Positions 25,459 to 34,694 of a stretch of DNA of 64,000 bases are shown here, in pieces. Made by a program: the position numbers and the translations under genes. The notes under the pieces were generated by a model. The model searched no databases. It was not told the origin of the DNA and saw nothing but the letters and a program-made list of their open reading frames with translations. The first letter of the stretch is position 1. Each line of letters opens with the position of its first letter. Source of the DNA: CBDCVO01 sp965223085 (GTDB lineage: Bacteria > Pseudomonadota > Gammaproteobacteria > Ga0077536); the NCBI GenBank assembly GCA_965223085.1, contig OZ244981.1:186001-250000 (forward strand), given 5' to 3'.

Positions 25459-25683
25459 TTAGTGCGCTAAGGTGCAGTCTTCCACTTGGATGGCGCCGGC
25501 TGGGCAGTTGTGCGCGGCTTGCTTGGCGGCCTCGACCTCGGCACCTTCAGCCTCGTCTTTGACAAGCACTACGGTGCCATCCGAATCGTCTTGATCAAAA
25601 ATTTCTGGGGCTGCTAACACGCAGTTGCCGGATGCAATGCATCGCTTGCGATCGACGTGGATAATCGTGTTGGAGCGTGACAT
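25459..25683 (-). CDS. P450-associated [3Fe-4S] ferredoxin
   Basis: 74-residue ferredoxin. Cysteines occur in CIASGNC (two, with the normal second cluster Cys position lost) and CPAGAI near the C-terminus, the pattern of three-cysteine [3Fe-4S] ferredoxins that reduce P450s. It begins only three nt after the stop of the P450 gene at 25687 and is surely its redox partner. A ferredoxin reductase is not in the window. Confidence 0.92.
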   Translation of the reverse strand: MSRSNTIIHVDRKRCIASGNCVLAAPEIFDQDDSDGTVVLVKDEAEGAEVEAAKQAAHNCPAGAIQVEDCTLAH

Positions 25684-25686
25684 CGT

Positions 25687-26892
25687 TTACCACCGAACAG
25701 GCATCGCATAGATGCCATAGATCTGACTATCGTCTTTGAATCGTATCTCGATCACCGGCACGGCGAGTTCAAGCGTCGGGATGCGCTGGAACAAAGCAGG
25801 AAAAACGGTGCGCAGTTCGAAACGGGCGAGCATTTGACCGAGACATTGGTGAATACCATAACCAAATGCGCAGTGATTGCCCGCATTGCGCCGGACGTCG
25901 AAGCGATCGGGATCCTGAAACATCGTCGGATCGCGATTAGCAGCCGGTGTAAGTCCGAACACGCCCTCTCCTTTTTTGATCACGATCCCGTCGATCTCCA
26001 CATCTTCGAGTGCCACCCGTCGCGGTGCAAATTGAACGGGGCTTAAATAGCGCAGCAATTCTTCGACAGCAGCGTCGATCAGGGACCAGTCGTGGCGCAA
26101 TGCGGTGAGTTGAGCAGGCGTTTGCAATAACAGCAAGGTGCCGAGCGCAATCATATTCGCGGTCGTATCGTGACCCGCGCGCAGCAACATAGCGCCGATG
26201 TGCGCGAATTCCTCCACCGAGAGCTTGCCGGGTTTGACGTATTCATCGACGATCCGAGAGATCATATCGTTACCGGGTCGCCGTATTTTTTTTGCGATGA
26301 GTTGGGCCGCGTATTCGACCAGGGCTTGCGCACTAGTGCGGGCTTGCTCGGGCGTTTGCGAAAGGCCGTGTCGTCCGGCGGCACAAGCCATAATGAACTC
26401 GTGATCCTCGTAAGGAGAACCGAATAGATCGCACATCACCAATGCGGGAAACTTTTGCGCGAGAGCCGTGATGAAATCGACGGGAGGTGAACATGACAAC
26501 ATGTCGTCGATAAGCTCGTTTGTGATTTGCTCAATGCGCGGCTTTAACGCCAACATGCGTTTAACCGTGAATTCACCGCTTAACATGCGTCGGTAATGAT
26601 CATGTTGCGGATTATCCATGCCGACGAAGGCTCTCTCCTGCTTATCTATAGCAACGCGAGCCTCCGTCACCGCTGGAAAATCAGCGCGACCGAACTCGCC
26701 ACTAAAGCGAGGATCGAGCACAACTGCCCGCAGGTGGCCATAGCGGGTCAACAAGTACGCACGCCGACCGTCCCACAACGTAACCGGGAAAATCGGTCGT
26801 GATTCGCGCGCTCGTGCGTACAACAACGGTGGATCGAAAGCGCGCTCCCGCTTAAACGGGAACTGCGGGGCATCGGGTAGAGATTTACTCAT
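25687..26892 (-). CDS. Cytochrome P450 with canonical I-helix
   Basis: 401-residue soluble P450. Heme ligand Cys350 in CAFGYGIHQCLGQMLAR; I-helix RAGHDTTANM (residues 238-247) with both the acid and the Thr; ExxR as ELLR (278-281). Forms a unit with the ferredoxin behind it and the SDR before it (30-nt gap), suggesting hydroxylation followed by oxidation of the alcohol to a ketone or the reverse. Substrate is likely a terpenoid or similar hydrophobic ring compound, but this is inference. Confidence 0.94.
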   Translation of the reverse strand: MSKSLPDAPQFPFKRERAFDPPLLYARARESRPIFPVTLWDGRRAYLLTRYGHLRAVVLDPRFSGEFGRADFPAVTEARVAIDKQERAFVGMDNPQHDHYRRMLSGEFTVKRMLALKPRIEQITNELIDDMLSCSPPVDFITALAQKFPALVMCDLFGSPYEDHEFIMACAAGRHGLSQTPEQARTSAQALVEYAAQLIAKKIRRPGNDMISRIVDEYVKPGKLSVEEFAHIGAMLLRAGHDTTANMIALGTLLLLQTPAQLTALRHDWSLIDAAVEELLRYLSPVQFAPRRVALEDVEIDGIVIKKGEGVFGLTPAANRDPTMFQDPDRFDVRRNAGNHCAFGYGIHQCLGQMLARFELRTVFPALFQRIPTLELAVPVIEIRFKDDSQIYGIYAMPVRW

Positions 26893-26922
26893 GTGCTAAC
26901 ACGTAGTCGCTGGCCTGCGGCA

Positions 26923-27675
26923 CTACCAATTACCGCTGATGGTAGCGCCGCCGTCAACAACGACAGACTGGCCCGTGACGTAACTCGCCGCTGGTGACAA
27001 CAGGAAGCCGACAACTTCGGCAACTTCCCGCGGTTCGCCTAAGCGTGCCAGGGGGATGGCGTTGTGCAGCGCAGTGAGCTCGGAACGGCCTGTCGCGATG
27101 TTTTCGCGAACCAGGCGCGTATTGATGAACCCCGGCACGACCGCATTGACCCGGATCCCCGCGGGGGCCCACTCCACCGCGAGGCTACGCGTCAGCGATT
27201 CGATCGCGCCCTTGGCGGCGGAGTAAGCGCCACGCTGCACACGGCCGACGCGTGCGGCGATCGAGGAGAAATTGACCACCGCACCGCGACCGACTTGCAA
27301 CAGCGGGAAACTCGCGCGACACAAGCGCACTACGCCGCCGACGTGAACGTCGATCAGCGCCCGCCATACATCATCATCTATCTCCGCAACAGCTTGGTGA
27401 TGATTATATCCCGCGGTGTTGACGAGTGCGTCGAGACGCCCGTGCTTATCGCGCACACGGTTAATGACCGTATCAACCGCTGCCGTATCGGTAACATCCA
27501 AGGCAATGCGGACATGTTCGAAGTCGGCATCTTCGCTAGCATCGCGTGCAAGGTCTAGATCACCGACGATCACGTGCCAACCCGCAACATGCAGGGTTTT
27601 CGCAACGGCCAAACCAATACCGCGCGCGCCACCGGTAATCAACGCTACTGGTTCACTTTCGGATTCGACATCCAT
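26923..27675 (-). CDS. Short-chain dehydrogenase/reductase
   Basis: 250-residue classical SDR. Cofactor motif ITGGARGIGLAVA at residues 13-25; Asp at the end of beta-2 (VGDLDLA) favours NAD(H); active-site Ser in NFSSIAARVG, Tyr and Lys in YSAAKGAIE. PGFINTRLV and the C-terminal YVTGQSVVVDGG are typical. First gene of the SDR-P450-ferredoxin unit and divergent to the cupin gene; it likely oxidises the P450 product. Confidence 0.93.
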   Translation of the reverse strand: MDVESESEPVALITGGARGIGLAVAKTLHVAGWHVIVGDLDLARDASEDADFEHVRIALDVTDTAAVDTVINRVRDKHGRLDALVNTAGYNHHQAVAEIDDDVWRALIDVHVGGVVRLCRASFPLLQVGRGAVVNFSSIAARVGRVQRGAYSAAKGAIESLTRSLAVEWAPAGIRVNAVVPGFINTRLVRENIATGRSELTALHNAIPLARLGEPREVAEVVGFLLSPAASYVTGQSVVVDGGATISGNW

Positions 27676-27699
27676 AGCATGGGCTTCAAATCTACAAAT

Positions 27700-27714
27700 A
27701 GTTTATCCTAAACT
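27700..27714. promoter_or_regulatory. Inverted repeat in the SDR/cupin divergent gap
   Basis: AGTTTA-TCC-TAAACT, a perfect 6-bp inverted repeat with 3-nt spacer, located 25 nt upstream of the SDR start and about 80 nt before the cupin start. Its place between divergent transcripts suggests a shared operator. No regulator gene is adjacent. Confidence 0.35.
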
Positions 27715-27792
27715 GTGGCGTTATTACCGCAAATCTTGCGACTGTCATACGTTGGAAAAACGTTCATCGTGAACATTCAGGGAGGCGATGGC

Positions 27793-28668
27793 ATGCAACT
27801 GGACCATGGGATCGGGGTGCGCGAAGACGATTTGCCTTGGGTAGACATCGGCGTACGACCCGGCTACAAACAACGCTATCAAGGTTTTTTCGACCGATCG
27901 CGATACATCGCTGCCCGCATCGGGAGTCTTTACGCAGAGCCCTATTATCACTCGCCGCGTCACCGTCACACTTTTCAACAGGTGCGCTATGTCTACGGCG
28001 GTAAAATGAAATATGGCGACGAAATTTACGGCGTCGGTGACTGTTTGTATATTCCCGAAGGTGCGTATTACGGGCCGATTAAGCCGGTCGACGACGGCAC
28101 GGAAGAGCAATTACATTTTGTTGATATCCAACTAGAAGGACCGAGTGGCATTCCTTACCCCGATCCGGACGTCGTCGTTAACGCCCAGCGCGAGTTGGCG
28201 GAGAGCGGCTCCTTCGAAGAAGGGGTGTATACGTTTGCGGACGGACACAAACGGGATGCATACGAAGCGATCCTGGAAAAAATCACCGGCGAGCCTATCA
28301 GCTACCCAGCCGCGCGCTTGAGCGACTATGTCGTGATGCGCTCCCACGCTTATCCTTATGTCAAACACCCGCAGCTAGCGGGCGTCACGCAGAAGCACTT
28401 GGGTTGCTTTTTCGAATGCGGACCCAACTTGAAAGTGATTGCGATCGCCGCAGATCAGACCCTTGCCGCTGCCCGCCCGGATGGACACCGCGCCGTGTTT
28501 CTGCTCAAAGGTGCCGTAGAATTCAACGGTCAGCACTTCACACCGCTGTCGTATTTTATGCTGCCCCACGATGAACCCTATGCCGCCTTCCAAGCTCGAG
28601 ACGACAGCGAGATGCTGGTGATCGCATGGACGTATCGCGGGCATACGATTCCTTTCGAACTCTTCTGA
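27793..28668 (+). CDS. Cupin-domain protein
   Basis: 291 residues from the ATG at 27793, which has GGAGG eight nt upstream; an earlier frame start would add sequence crossing the promoter region. One N-terminal cupin with metal-binding histidines in YYHSPRHRHTFQQVRYVYGG and GDCLYIPEGAYYGP, and a second, weaker cupin in the C-terminal half (AVFLLKGAVEFNGQHF). Could be a dioxygenase or isomerase, or a binding protein; function unknown. Followed by an FAH-fold enzyme 12 nt downstream, so they form a catabolic operon. Confidence 0.85.
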   Translation: MQLDHGIGVREDDLPWVDIGVRPGYKQRYQGFFDRSRYIAARIGSLYAEPYYHSPRHRHTFQQVRYVYGGKMKYGDEIYGVGDCLYIPEGAYYGPIKPVDDGTEEQLHFVDIQLEGPSGIPYPDPDVVVNAQRELAESGSFEEGVYTFADGHKRDAYEAILEKITGEPISYPAARLSDYVVMRSHAYPYVKHPQLAGVTQKHLGCFFECGPNLKVIAIAADQTLAAARPDGHRAVFLLKGAVEFNGQHFTPLSYFMLPHDEPYAAFQARDDSEMLVIAWTYRGHTIPFELF

Positions 28669-28680
28669 TTTTTCGACGCT

Positions 28681-29634
28681 ATGCGCCTCGCCACGATACG
28701 CCTGCCCGACAGCGGTGAACTTCGCTACGCGGTAGTGAGCGGTGATGAAGTGATCGATCTCGACGCTGCTGACGCGCGGTTGAATCTTTCCGGACTACCG
28801 CGCCGATCTGTAGTTCCCCGCAACCACCATGACTGGTTCACGACCGCCGGCCGAAGTCGCGCGCAAATGCTCCTCGAACGTGCCAGCGAAGCGCGTGCTG
28901 CTGCGGGCGTGTGGTACCGCCGCGATGAGGTCACATTTGGACCTCCCATTCGACAGCCACGAAAATTCATTGCGGCGGGGCGCAATTATGCCGATCACGT
29001 ACGCGAAAGTCAGCGCATTTGGGCCGCGCGCGGCAAAGAGGTGGCACGCGCCGCGCGCCCAACCGCGTTCGCGAAATTTGCTTCGAGCATTGTTGGTCCC
29101 CACGAACCTATTCGCCTTCCCGTCGGCGTAAACAGCGTGGATTATGAAGTCGAGCTCGCCGTCATCATCGGCGCTCCCGCCCATGACGTAGACGTCTCGG
29201 AAGCACTAGAGTTTGTAGCGGGCTACACAATCTGCAACGATATCGGCGCCCGCGACATCCAGCGCTTCGAGATGGAACATCAAATTGGCATCGTCATGGC
29301 TAAGAATTTTCCGACTTTTGCACCGCTCGGACCGTGGCTCGTGACAAGCGATGAAATTCCCGATCCACAAATCCTGCGCATCGGCCTGGAAGTAAACGGC
29401 GAACCACGCCAAGACGCAAACACTGCAGATATGATTTTTTCAGTAGCTGAACTCATCGCGTATTGGTCGCGTCTGGGGCTCGAACCCGGCGATATAATTA
29501 CCACCGGGACCCCGGCCGGGGTTGCGCTGGCGCGTTCGGAACCGGAGGTTTTTTATCTCAAACCCGGCGATACTGTGCGAGCTTTCATCGAAGGTATCGG
29601 CGCGTTAGTTAATCCCGTTTCGCGTTCCTCATAA
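28681..29634 (+). CDS. Fumarylacetoacetate hydrolase family protein
   Basis: 317-residue FAH-fold enzyme. Metal ligands in VDYEVELAVIIG (two Glu) with the later Asp in GYTICNDIGARDIQ; GDIITTGTPAGVALAR is the family signature. Acts as hydrolase or decarboxylase on a beta-diketone or oxo-acid. Lies between the cupin gene (12 nt) and a luciferase-like monooxygenase gene (14 nt) in one transcription unit. Distinct from the hpaG candidate at 11705. Confidence 0.9.
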   Translation: MRLATIRLPDSGELRYAVVSGDEVIDLDAADARLNLSGLPRRSVVPRNHHDWFTTAGRSRAQMLLERASEARAAAGVWYRRDEVTFGPPIRQPRKFIAAGRNYADHVRESQRIWAARGKEVARAARPTAFAKFASSIVGPHEPIRLPVGVNSVDYEVELAVIIGAPAHDVDVSEALEFVAGYTICNDIGARDIQRFEMEHQIGIVMAKNFPTFAPLGPWLVTSDEIPDPQILRIGLEVNGEPRQDANTADMIFSVAELIAYWSRLGLEPGDIITTGTPAGVALARSEPEVFYLKPGDTVRAFIEGIGALVNPVSRSS

Positions 29635-29648
29635 ATAGCAACTACGTA

Positions 29649-30767
29649 ATGAATAGCCGCGCCACCAACCAAGCACCTTTGTTCGGTGAGAACCGCCTGA
29701 AGCTCGGAGTGTTTTCCGCCAACGTCAGCGGAGGCGGTACGATGACTACGGCAGCAGACGCCCTCACCTTGGATTGGTCACAGACGCTTAAGATTCATCA
29801 AGAAGCAGACCGGTTGGGCTTTGAAGTTCTGATCCCGGTTGCGCGTTGGCGCAGCTTTGGTGGGCCAAGCGACTTCAACGCGAACGCCTTCGAAACCTAT
29901 TCGTGGGCGGCGGGGGTCGGTCAGGCGACCCAGCGTGTGGCGTGTGTCGCCACCTCGCACGTCACCACCGTGCATCCCTTGTTCGCGGCCAAGCAAGCTA
30001 CGACTATCGACCACATCACCGGCGGGCGCTTTGCGCTTAACATCGTTTGCGGATGGTACAAAGAAGAGCTCGAGATGTTCGGCGGCAACATCATGGAGCA
30101 CGATCTGCGTTACGATTACGCAGCGGAATGGGTCGAGCTGGTCAAACGATTTTGGACGAGTGAAGAGGAATTCGATTTTGATGGCCGCTTCTTTTCAATA
30201 CGTAGGGGAGTAGCGCGGCCGCGACCAATTCAGCAGCCGCGGCCACCGCTGATCAATGCCGGCGGTTCACCGCGCGGCCGGCGGTTCGCAACCGAACATT
30301 GTGACGTAGCGTTCGTGCCGGTCGATCAGGAGGATCTCGGCGCCGCCGCAACCCATGTGAAAGCGTATCGCGAGATGGCACGCAAGGAATTCAACCGCCA
30401 CCTCGACGTCTGGGCGATCGCCTACGTCATACAGCGGGATACCCAGCGTGAGGCGGAGGATTACCTCAACTATTATGCCGTCGAACACGGCGACGACGTC
30501 GCGGTCGAAAACTGTCTGGGCACGCTAGGCGTGCAATCGCAAATGTACACGGCGGAACAATACGAGCGCCTCAAATTTCATTTGAAAGCAGGGTATTTCG
30601 GCTACCCGCTCGTCGGAACGAAGGAGCGCATCGTCGATGAAATAACCCGCCTGTCGGCTATCGGCATTGACGGCCTCGCCCTCGTGTGGTGTGACTACTA
30701 CGATGGCTTAAAGCGCTGGGGCCAAGATATTATGCCGCTACTACAGGAAGTCGATTTGCGCGCCTAG
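29649..30767 (+). CDS. LLM-class flavin-dependent monooxygenase (RutA/DmoA-like)
   Basis: 372-residue luciferase-like monooxygenase of the FMNH2-dependent SsuD/RutA branch. Typical parts: FSANVSGGGTMTT, FEVLIPVARWRSFGG, FALNIVCGWYKEELEMFG, INAGGSPRGRRFA. Such enzymes attack alkanesulfonates, dialkyl sulfides or pyrimidine rings with FMNH2 and O2; a flavin reductase would be needed and is not encoded nearby. Last gene of the cupin-FAH-LLM unit. Confidence 0.9.
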   Translation: MNSRATNQAPLFGENRLKLGVFSANVSGGGTMTTAADALTLDWSQTLKIHQEADRLGFEVLIPVARWRSFGGPSDFNANAFETYSWAAGVGQATQRVACVATSHVTTVHPLFAAKQATTIDHITGGRFALNIVCGWYKEELEMFGGNIMEHDLRYDYAAEWVELVKRFWTSEEEFDFDGRFFSIRRGVARPRPIQQPRPPLINAGGSPRGRRFATEHCDVAFVPVDQEDLGAAATHVKAYREMARKEFNRHLDVWAIAYVIQRDTQREAEDYLNYYAVEHGDDVAVENCLGTLGVQSQMYTAEQYERLKFHLKAGYFGYPLVGTKERIVDEITRLSAIGIDGLALVWCDYYDGLKRWGQDIMPLLQEVDLRA

Positions 30768-30784
30768 GCGCCGATTCAGATGCA

Positions 30785-31201
30785 CTAAGCAACACTTTCT
30801 CGGTCGGCAAGATCACGGATTTGCTGCACGATTTCTGCAGCATCCGATCCCGGACCGAAGGTCGCAGCAACGCCTTTGTTTTTGATTTCGTTTTTATCGT
30901 CTTGGCTAAGCACCGAACCCCCAACGACCACTGGGATGTCAAGAGCACGGCTTTTTAGCAACTCGAACAGCTCATCAAGATAGTACAGATATTCCCAGGA
31001 ATGACACGAGAGGCCGATCACGTCCACGCCTTCCTCCAAGGCGGAATCGACGATCATTTCCGGCGTTCCAAAGCGGCCAAGATATATCACTTCCATGCCC
31101 GCATCGCGCAGCATTCGCGCCACCGCAAATGCGCCTGCCTCGTGTTGGTCCAGACCTAAAATTGCGAGCAGAATACGAACCGGCCGATCCATGGTATTCA
31201 T
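30785..31201 (-). CDS. B12-binding small subunit of an acyl-CoA mutase
   Basis: 138-residue cobalamin-binding domain with the base-off/His-on motif LDQHEAG (Asp18, His20, Gly23), then VIYLGRFGTPE, IGLSCHSWEY and VVVGGSVL. It corresponds to the C-terminal domain of methylmalonyl-CoA mutase, here a separate chain as in isobutyryl- and 2-hydroxyisobutyryl-CoA mutases. It lies 24 nt after the stop of the large subunit and is co-transcribed with it. Confidence 0.93.
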   Translation of the reverse strand: MNTMDRPVRILLAILGLDQHEAGAFAVARMLRDAGMEVIYLGRFGTPEMIVDSALEEGVDVIGLSCHSWEYLYYLDELFELLKSRALDIPVVVGGSVLSQDDKNEIKNKGVAATFGPGSDAAEIVQQIRDLADRESVA

Positions 31202-31225
31202 GCTTGGGTGTTCATAGCGGCGCGA

Positions 31226-32845
31226 TCACACCGGCGGCGCCATGTGACCTAGCGGGTCATAGGGTGCCCCCACGCCGAGGCGCAAGGCACCAGCGATTTC
31301 TCCTTGGGTCAATTCGGCTTCCAACGCATCAGCGATGGGCACGATCAAATTGGCATCATCACGCTCGCCCAGCTCCTGAATACGGGCAAAATGTTCCGCC
31401 ACAGCGACCCGGTCACGCCCGTCCTTGAATGCGCGGATCTCGTCGATGCGCTGCCAGCATGGCGCTATTTTCGATTCGCTGTGATCGCGCAGCAGCGTGT
31501 CTTCCTCAGCTGGGATTTGAAACGCATTCACACCCACCTGAATTTCGCTGCCGTTTTGAATCCCATCGGCACGCCGGGTCATGGCATTCTGAAACAGTTC
31601 GCGAAACCAACCACTATCGCAGACATCTTTTAATGTGCCCATCGATTCGATTTCGTTGATCATCGCGTCGATGCGCTGCTCCATCTCTGCGGTCAACGAC
31701 TCGACGAAATACGACCCCCCAAGTGGATCGGCAACCCGATCGGCACCGGCTTCGAGCTGCACGATTTGCTGTGTCCGCAAACTCACCAAGTGCGATTCGT
31801 GGCTCGGGGTACGATACGCTTCGTCAAAACACGAAATTTCGACTGCCTGCACCCCAGCAAGTGCGAGCGCAAGCCCCTGTATCGCACCGCGTGCAACGTT
31901 GTTGATCGGTTGCGCCATTGTCAGCGAAAGACCCGAGGTATGCGCGGTAATTGCGCACGACCAAGCGCGCGGATCTTTGGCACCAAATTCTTCCCTCATC
32001 ATGCGCGCAAAAATACGTCGCGTCGCACGAATTTTTGCGATCTCCTCAAATAAATCCATTCTGCAATTGACCAGGATCGCAATGCGCGGCGCGAACGCAT
32101 CGATATCGACACCGCGTTCGATCAGTTTTCGGACAATTTCCCTGATCTCCACAAAGCCAAGCGCCATTTCTTCAACGGCGTTAAGGCCACCATCGCTGAT
32201 GTAATACGTATCCTCCAAGAACGCATGAAAACGCGGCATCTCGGTGGCTGCGAACTCGATCGAATCGAGCGCCAAGCGCATGCGCAAATCATAAGGCATG
32301 TGAATTTGATAGCTGCAATCTTCACAATATGCGGGTAACAAGATGGTCGAGCCGCGCAACTCGCTGGGATCGAAGCCACGCCGTTGTGCGACGCGGTGAT
32401 AAGCAGCGACGGTATAAGCGCCGGGCGGTAAGGAATGCGAAAAAGTGAGTTCGTTCAGCGGCAAGTCGGCATAGAGCTCTTCGAAATCTTGGAAACGGCA
32501 GATCGATACTCCGGTATTGCCGACGGCATGTCGCGCCAGCGGGTGATCCGGATCCATCGCGGACATCGTGGGTGCATCGCCGATCACATCGAGGCCGCGG
32601 GCGCCTTTTTCGATTAATTGGCGAAATTGTTCGTTAGAACGGCGTGCGGTACCCTCGCCCGATAGCTCCTGTTGGATCCACGTATCGCGACGCCGGGGAC
32701 TCGCCAGCCGCCCCCGCGTAAACGGATATTCACCTGGGTCAGCGAGCCACCCCTGCGCGTGCTCCGCGTCTGCCGTGGGAATATCGGCCGGGGTATAAAA
32801 AGCATGCAGCGGAAGGCCGGATTGCGTAGTACGATCAGACATCAT
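31226..32845 (-). CDS. B12-dependent acyl-CoA mutase large subunit, divergent active site
   Basis: 539 residues from the ATG at 32845; the open frame runs farther upstream but that part is the antisense of the divergent MeaB gene. Family match is clear in DIDAFAPRIAILVNCRMDLFEEIAKIRATRRI and INNVARGAIQGLALALAGVQ and DPLGGSYFVESLT. Segments that hold substrate in methylmalonyl-CoA mutase differ: the RTHSQTSG loop is ITAHTSG, and the YHIQEAGA loop is YYISDGGLN; an unusual CEDC pair lies in LPAYCEDCSYQ. So it should rearrange an acyl-CoA other than methylmalonyl-CoA. Adenosylcobalamin is supplied on the small subunit encoded downstream, and the GTPase chaperone is divergent. Confidence 0.9.
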   Translation of the reverse strand: MMSDRTTQSGLPLHAFYTPADIPTADAEHAQGWLADPGEYPFTRGRLASPRRRDTWIQQELSGEGTARRSNEQFRQLIEKGARGLDVIGDAPTMSAMDPDHPLARHAVGNTGVSICRFQDFEELYADLPLNELTFSHSLPPGAYTVAAYHRVAQRRGFDPSELRGSTILLPAYCEDCSYQIHMPYDLRMRLALDSIEFAATEMPRFHAFLEDTYYISDGGLNAVEEMALGFVEIREIVRKLIERGVDIDAFAPRIAILVNCRMDLFEEIAKIRATRRIFARMMREEFGAKDPRAWSCAITAHTSGLSLTMAQPINNVARGAIQGLALALAGVQAVEISCFDEAYRTPSHESHLVSLRTQQIVQLEAGADRVADPLGGSYFVESLTAEMEQRIDAMINEIESMGTLKDVCDSGWFRELFQNAMTRRADGIQNGSEIQVGVNAFQIPAEEDTLLRDHSESKIAPCWQRIDEIRAFKDGRDRVAVAEHFARIQELGERDDANLIVPIADALEAELTQGEIAGALRLGVGAPYDPLGHMAPPV

Positions 32846-32915
32846 GTATGAATAGTAACATCGCCACGAAAGAATTTGGCGCGCCGCGTCTCGCAAGCCG
32901 CTTGCTGCGCTACCC

Positions 32916-33884
32916 ATGAACGACGAGCAAGCGCGCCGGGTACTGCAAGGGGAACGCGTTGCGGTTGCCACAGCTTTGAACCTCATCGATGCACGCAACG
33001 CGCAACGGCGCGCACGCGCCTTGCCATTGCTACAGGCGCTCGAGAATGCGAACAGCACCGCGGTTGCCGTCCGCATCGGCCTCACCGGCGCACCTGGCTG
33101 CGGTAAATCAACCCTCATCGACGCCTTGATCGGCGAAATTCGCCACCGCGGCGAGACCGTGGGGGTCATTGCCGTCGACCCATCGAGCCGCGATAGCGGT
33201 GGTGCGCTACTAGCCGACCGTGTTCGCGCCCAGCACCGCAGCAAGGACGAGGGGGTTTTTTTTCGTTCCATGGCCGCACGCGATCGGCTCGGCGGGCTGG
33301 CAGCGGCTAGCCGCTCGGCGGTTACGGTTTTGTCCGCCGCGTTCGACTGGGTGATCGTCGAATCCGTCGGCGTCGGTCAATCCGAAGTCGAGATCGCCGA
33401 CTTGGTCGATACGCTGATCTACGTCGCGCAACCAGGTGCCGGCGATGTACTGCAATATATGAAAGCTGGACTGCTGGAATTACCCGATATTTTTGTCGTC
33501 AACAAAGCCGACCTCGGCCCGGCCGCGCAACTGACGGAGAAGGAATTGCGCCGCGGCCTGGCCCTCGAGGCCTCGAACGATGCGACCTGGCAAGCGCCGG
33601 TATTGCTCGCTGCGGCCAGCGAGAGCCGCGGCATTGGTGCGCTGGTCGACGCGATCATCCGCCACCGCACAACGTCCAGCCACGAAGAGCGACTCGCGAA
33701 CCGCCGCCGTGACCGCATCCGCTATCTATTTTCCGAACTTGCTGATCGTTACGGTTCTTTTGGTTTCGAGGCCCTGGGCGGACCCGCGACGGTACGCAAA
33801 ATGCTCACCGACGCGGTCGATCGATCCGAAGTCGAAGTGTTAGAAGATCTCAGTAAGCGCATCGAAACCGCATTGCGCCAATAA
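32916..33884 (+). CDS. meaB: MeaB/ArgK-type GTPase chaperone of B12 mutase
   Basis: 322-residue G3E-family P-loop GTPase. Walker A GAPGCGKS (58-65), the ESVGVGQSE switch region around 149-157, and NKAD as base-recognition motif. MeaB-type proteins gate adenosylcobalamin loading and protect acyl-CoA mutases; location 70 nt from, and divergent to, the mutase large-subunit gene makes this partnership likely. Start ATG 32916. Confidence 0.93.
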   Translation: MNDEQARRVLQGERVAVATALNLIDARNAQRRARALPLLQALENANSTAVAVRIGLTGAPGCGKSTLIDALIGEIRHRGETVGVIAVDPSSRDSGGALLADRVRAQHRSKDEGVFFRSMAARDRLGGLAAASRSAVTVLSAAFDWVIVESVGVGQSEVEIADLVDTLIYVAQPGAGDVLQYMKAGLLELPDIFVVNKADLGPAAQLTEKELRRGLALEASNDATWQAPVLLAAASESRGIGALVDAIIRHRTTSSHEERLANRRRDRIRYLFSELADRYGSFGFEALGGPATVRKMLTDAVDRSEVEVLEDLSKRIETALRQ

Positions 33885-33917
33885 CTCCGGTGACTAGCAG
33901 TCTATCGGACTTAAGGA

Positions 33918-34694
33918 TCACACGATCGTCCAGCCACCGTCGACGACTAAGGTGTGACCCGTGATCATGCTCGCCGCGCTTGAAGCTAAGAAAATTACCG
34001 GCGCGGATATTTCCTCGGCTTCAGCAAAATCACCACGCAGCAGGTTATTTGTTTTCATCGCCGCGGCGAACGCCGGGTTATCGCGCACCGCCACCTCCGC
34101 CAAAGGCGAACGTGTCACGGTGGGCGCAACGGCATTCACACGAAGGCCAAATTCTGCCCACTCCGCGGCCAAGGTGCGCGTGAGATTGTTAACCCCACCT
34201 TTAGCCCCGCTGTATGGTGCCCGCAATGGTGCCCCGACAACACCCGCTTGCGATGAAATATTGACGATGCTACCGCCGTCGCCTTGTGCGATCATTTGCC
34301 GCGCGGCATATTGACTGCAAAAAAACACACTTTTCAAATTTACCCCGATCAGATGATCGAATAACTCCTCGTCACACTCGAGCGCGGGGCCCAAGGTATT
34401 ATCACCGGCGTTGTTAACGAACACGTCGATACGCCCATAGTGGACAGTAACCTCGTCGATAAAACGCTGAATAGACACCACGTTCGTGACATCGAGTGAG
34501 TGGTAAAAACAACGCCGCCCGAGACCTTGAATTTCTGTTGCGAGCGCCTCGAGTTCCGCTGTTGTGCGACTACCAACGGCTACGCGAGCGCCCGATCGGG
34601 CTGCATCAAGCGCGATCGCACGCCCGATGCCTCTGCCAGCACCGGTGACGACAAATACCCTGTCTTCTAAGCCGAAGCATTCGAGCTGTGGCAC
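33918..34694 (-). CDS. Short-chain dehydrogenase/reductase
   Basis: 258-residue classical SDR starting at a GTG (34694) preceded by GAGGGGGA. Cofactor motif VTGAGRGIGRAIA; Ser in NISSQAGVVG, Tyr-Lys in YSGAKGGVN; C-terminal MITGHTLVVDGGW. Ser/Arg residues after beta-2 (VGSRTTAE) suggest NADP(H). It converges with meaB and lies 99 nt from the end of the RND gene, on the same strand as it, but is probably transcribed separately. Substrate unknown. Confidence 0.92.
   Translation of the reverse strand: MPQLECFGLEDRVFVVTGAGRGIGRAIALDAARSGARVAVGSRTTAELEALATEIQGLGRRCFYHSLDVTNVVSIQRFIDEVTVHYGRIDVFVNNAGDNTLGPALECDEELFDHLIGVNLKSVFFCSQYAARQMIAQGDGGSIVNISSQAGVVGAPLRAPYSGAKGGVNNLTRTLAAEWAEFGLRVNAVAPTVTRSPLAEVAVRDNPAFAAAMKTNNLLRGDFAEAEEISAPVIFLASSAASMITGHTLVVDGGWTIV

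Noticed and set aside
31226..33271. 681-residue mutase with an N-terminal extension
   Set aside because: The first 142 residues are the antisense of the divergent MeaB gene and have no mutase features; the start at 32845 fits.
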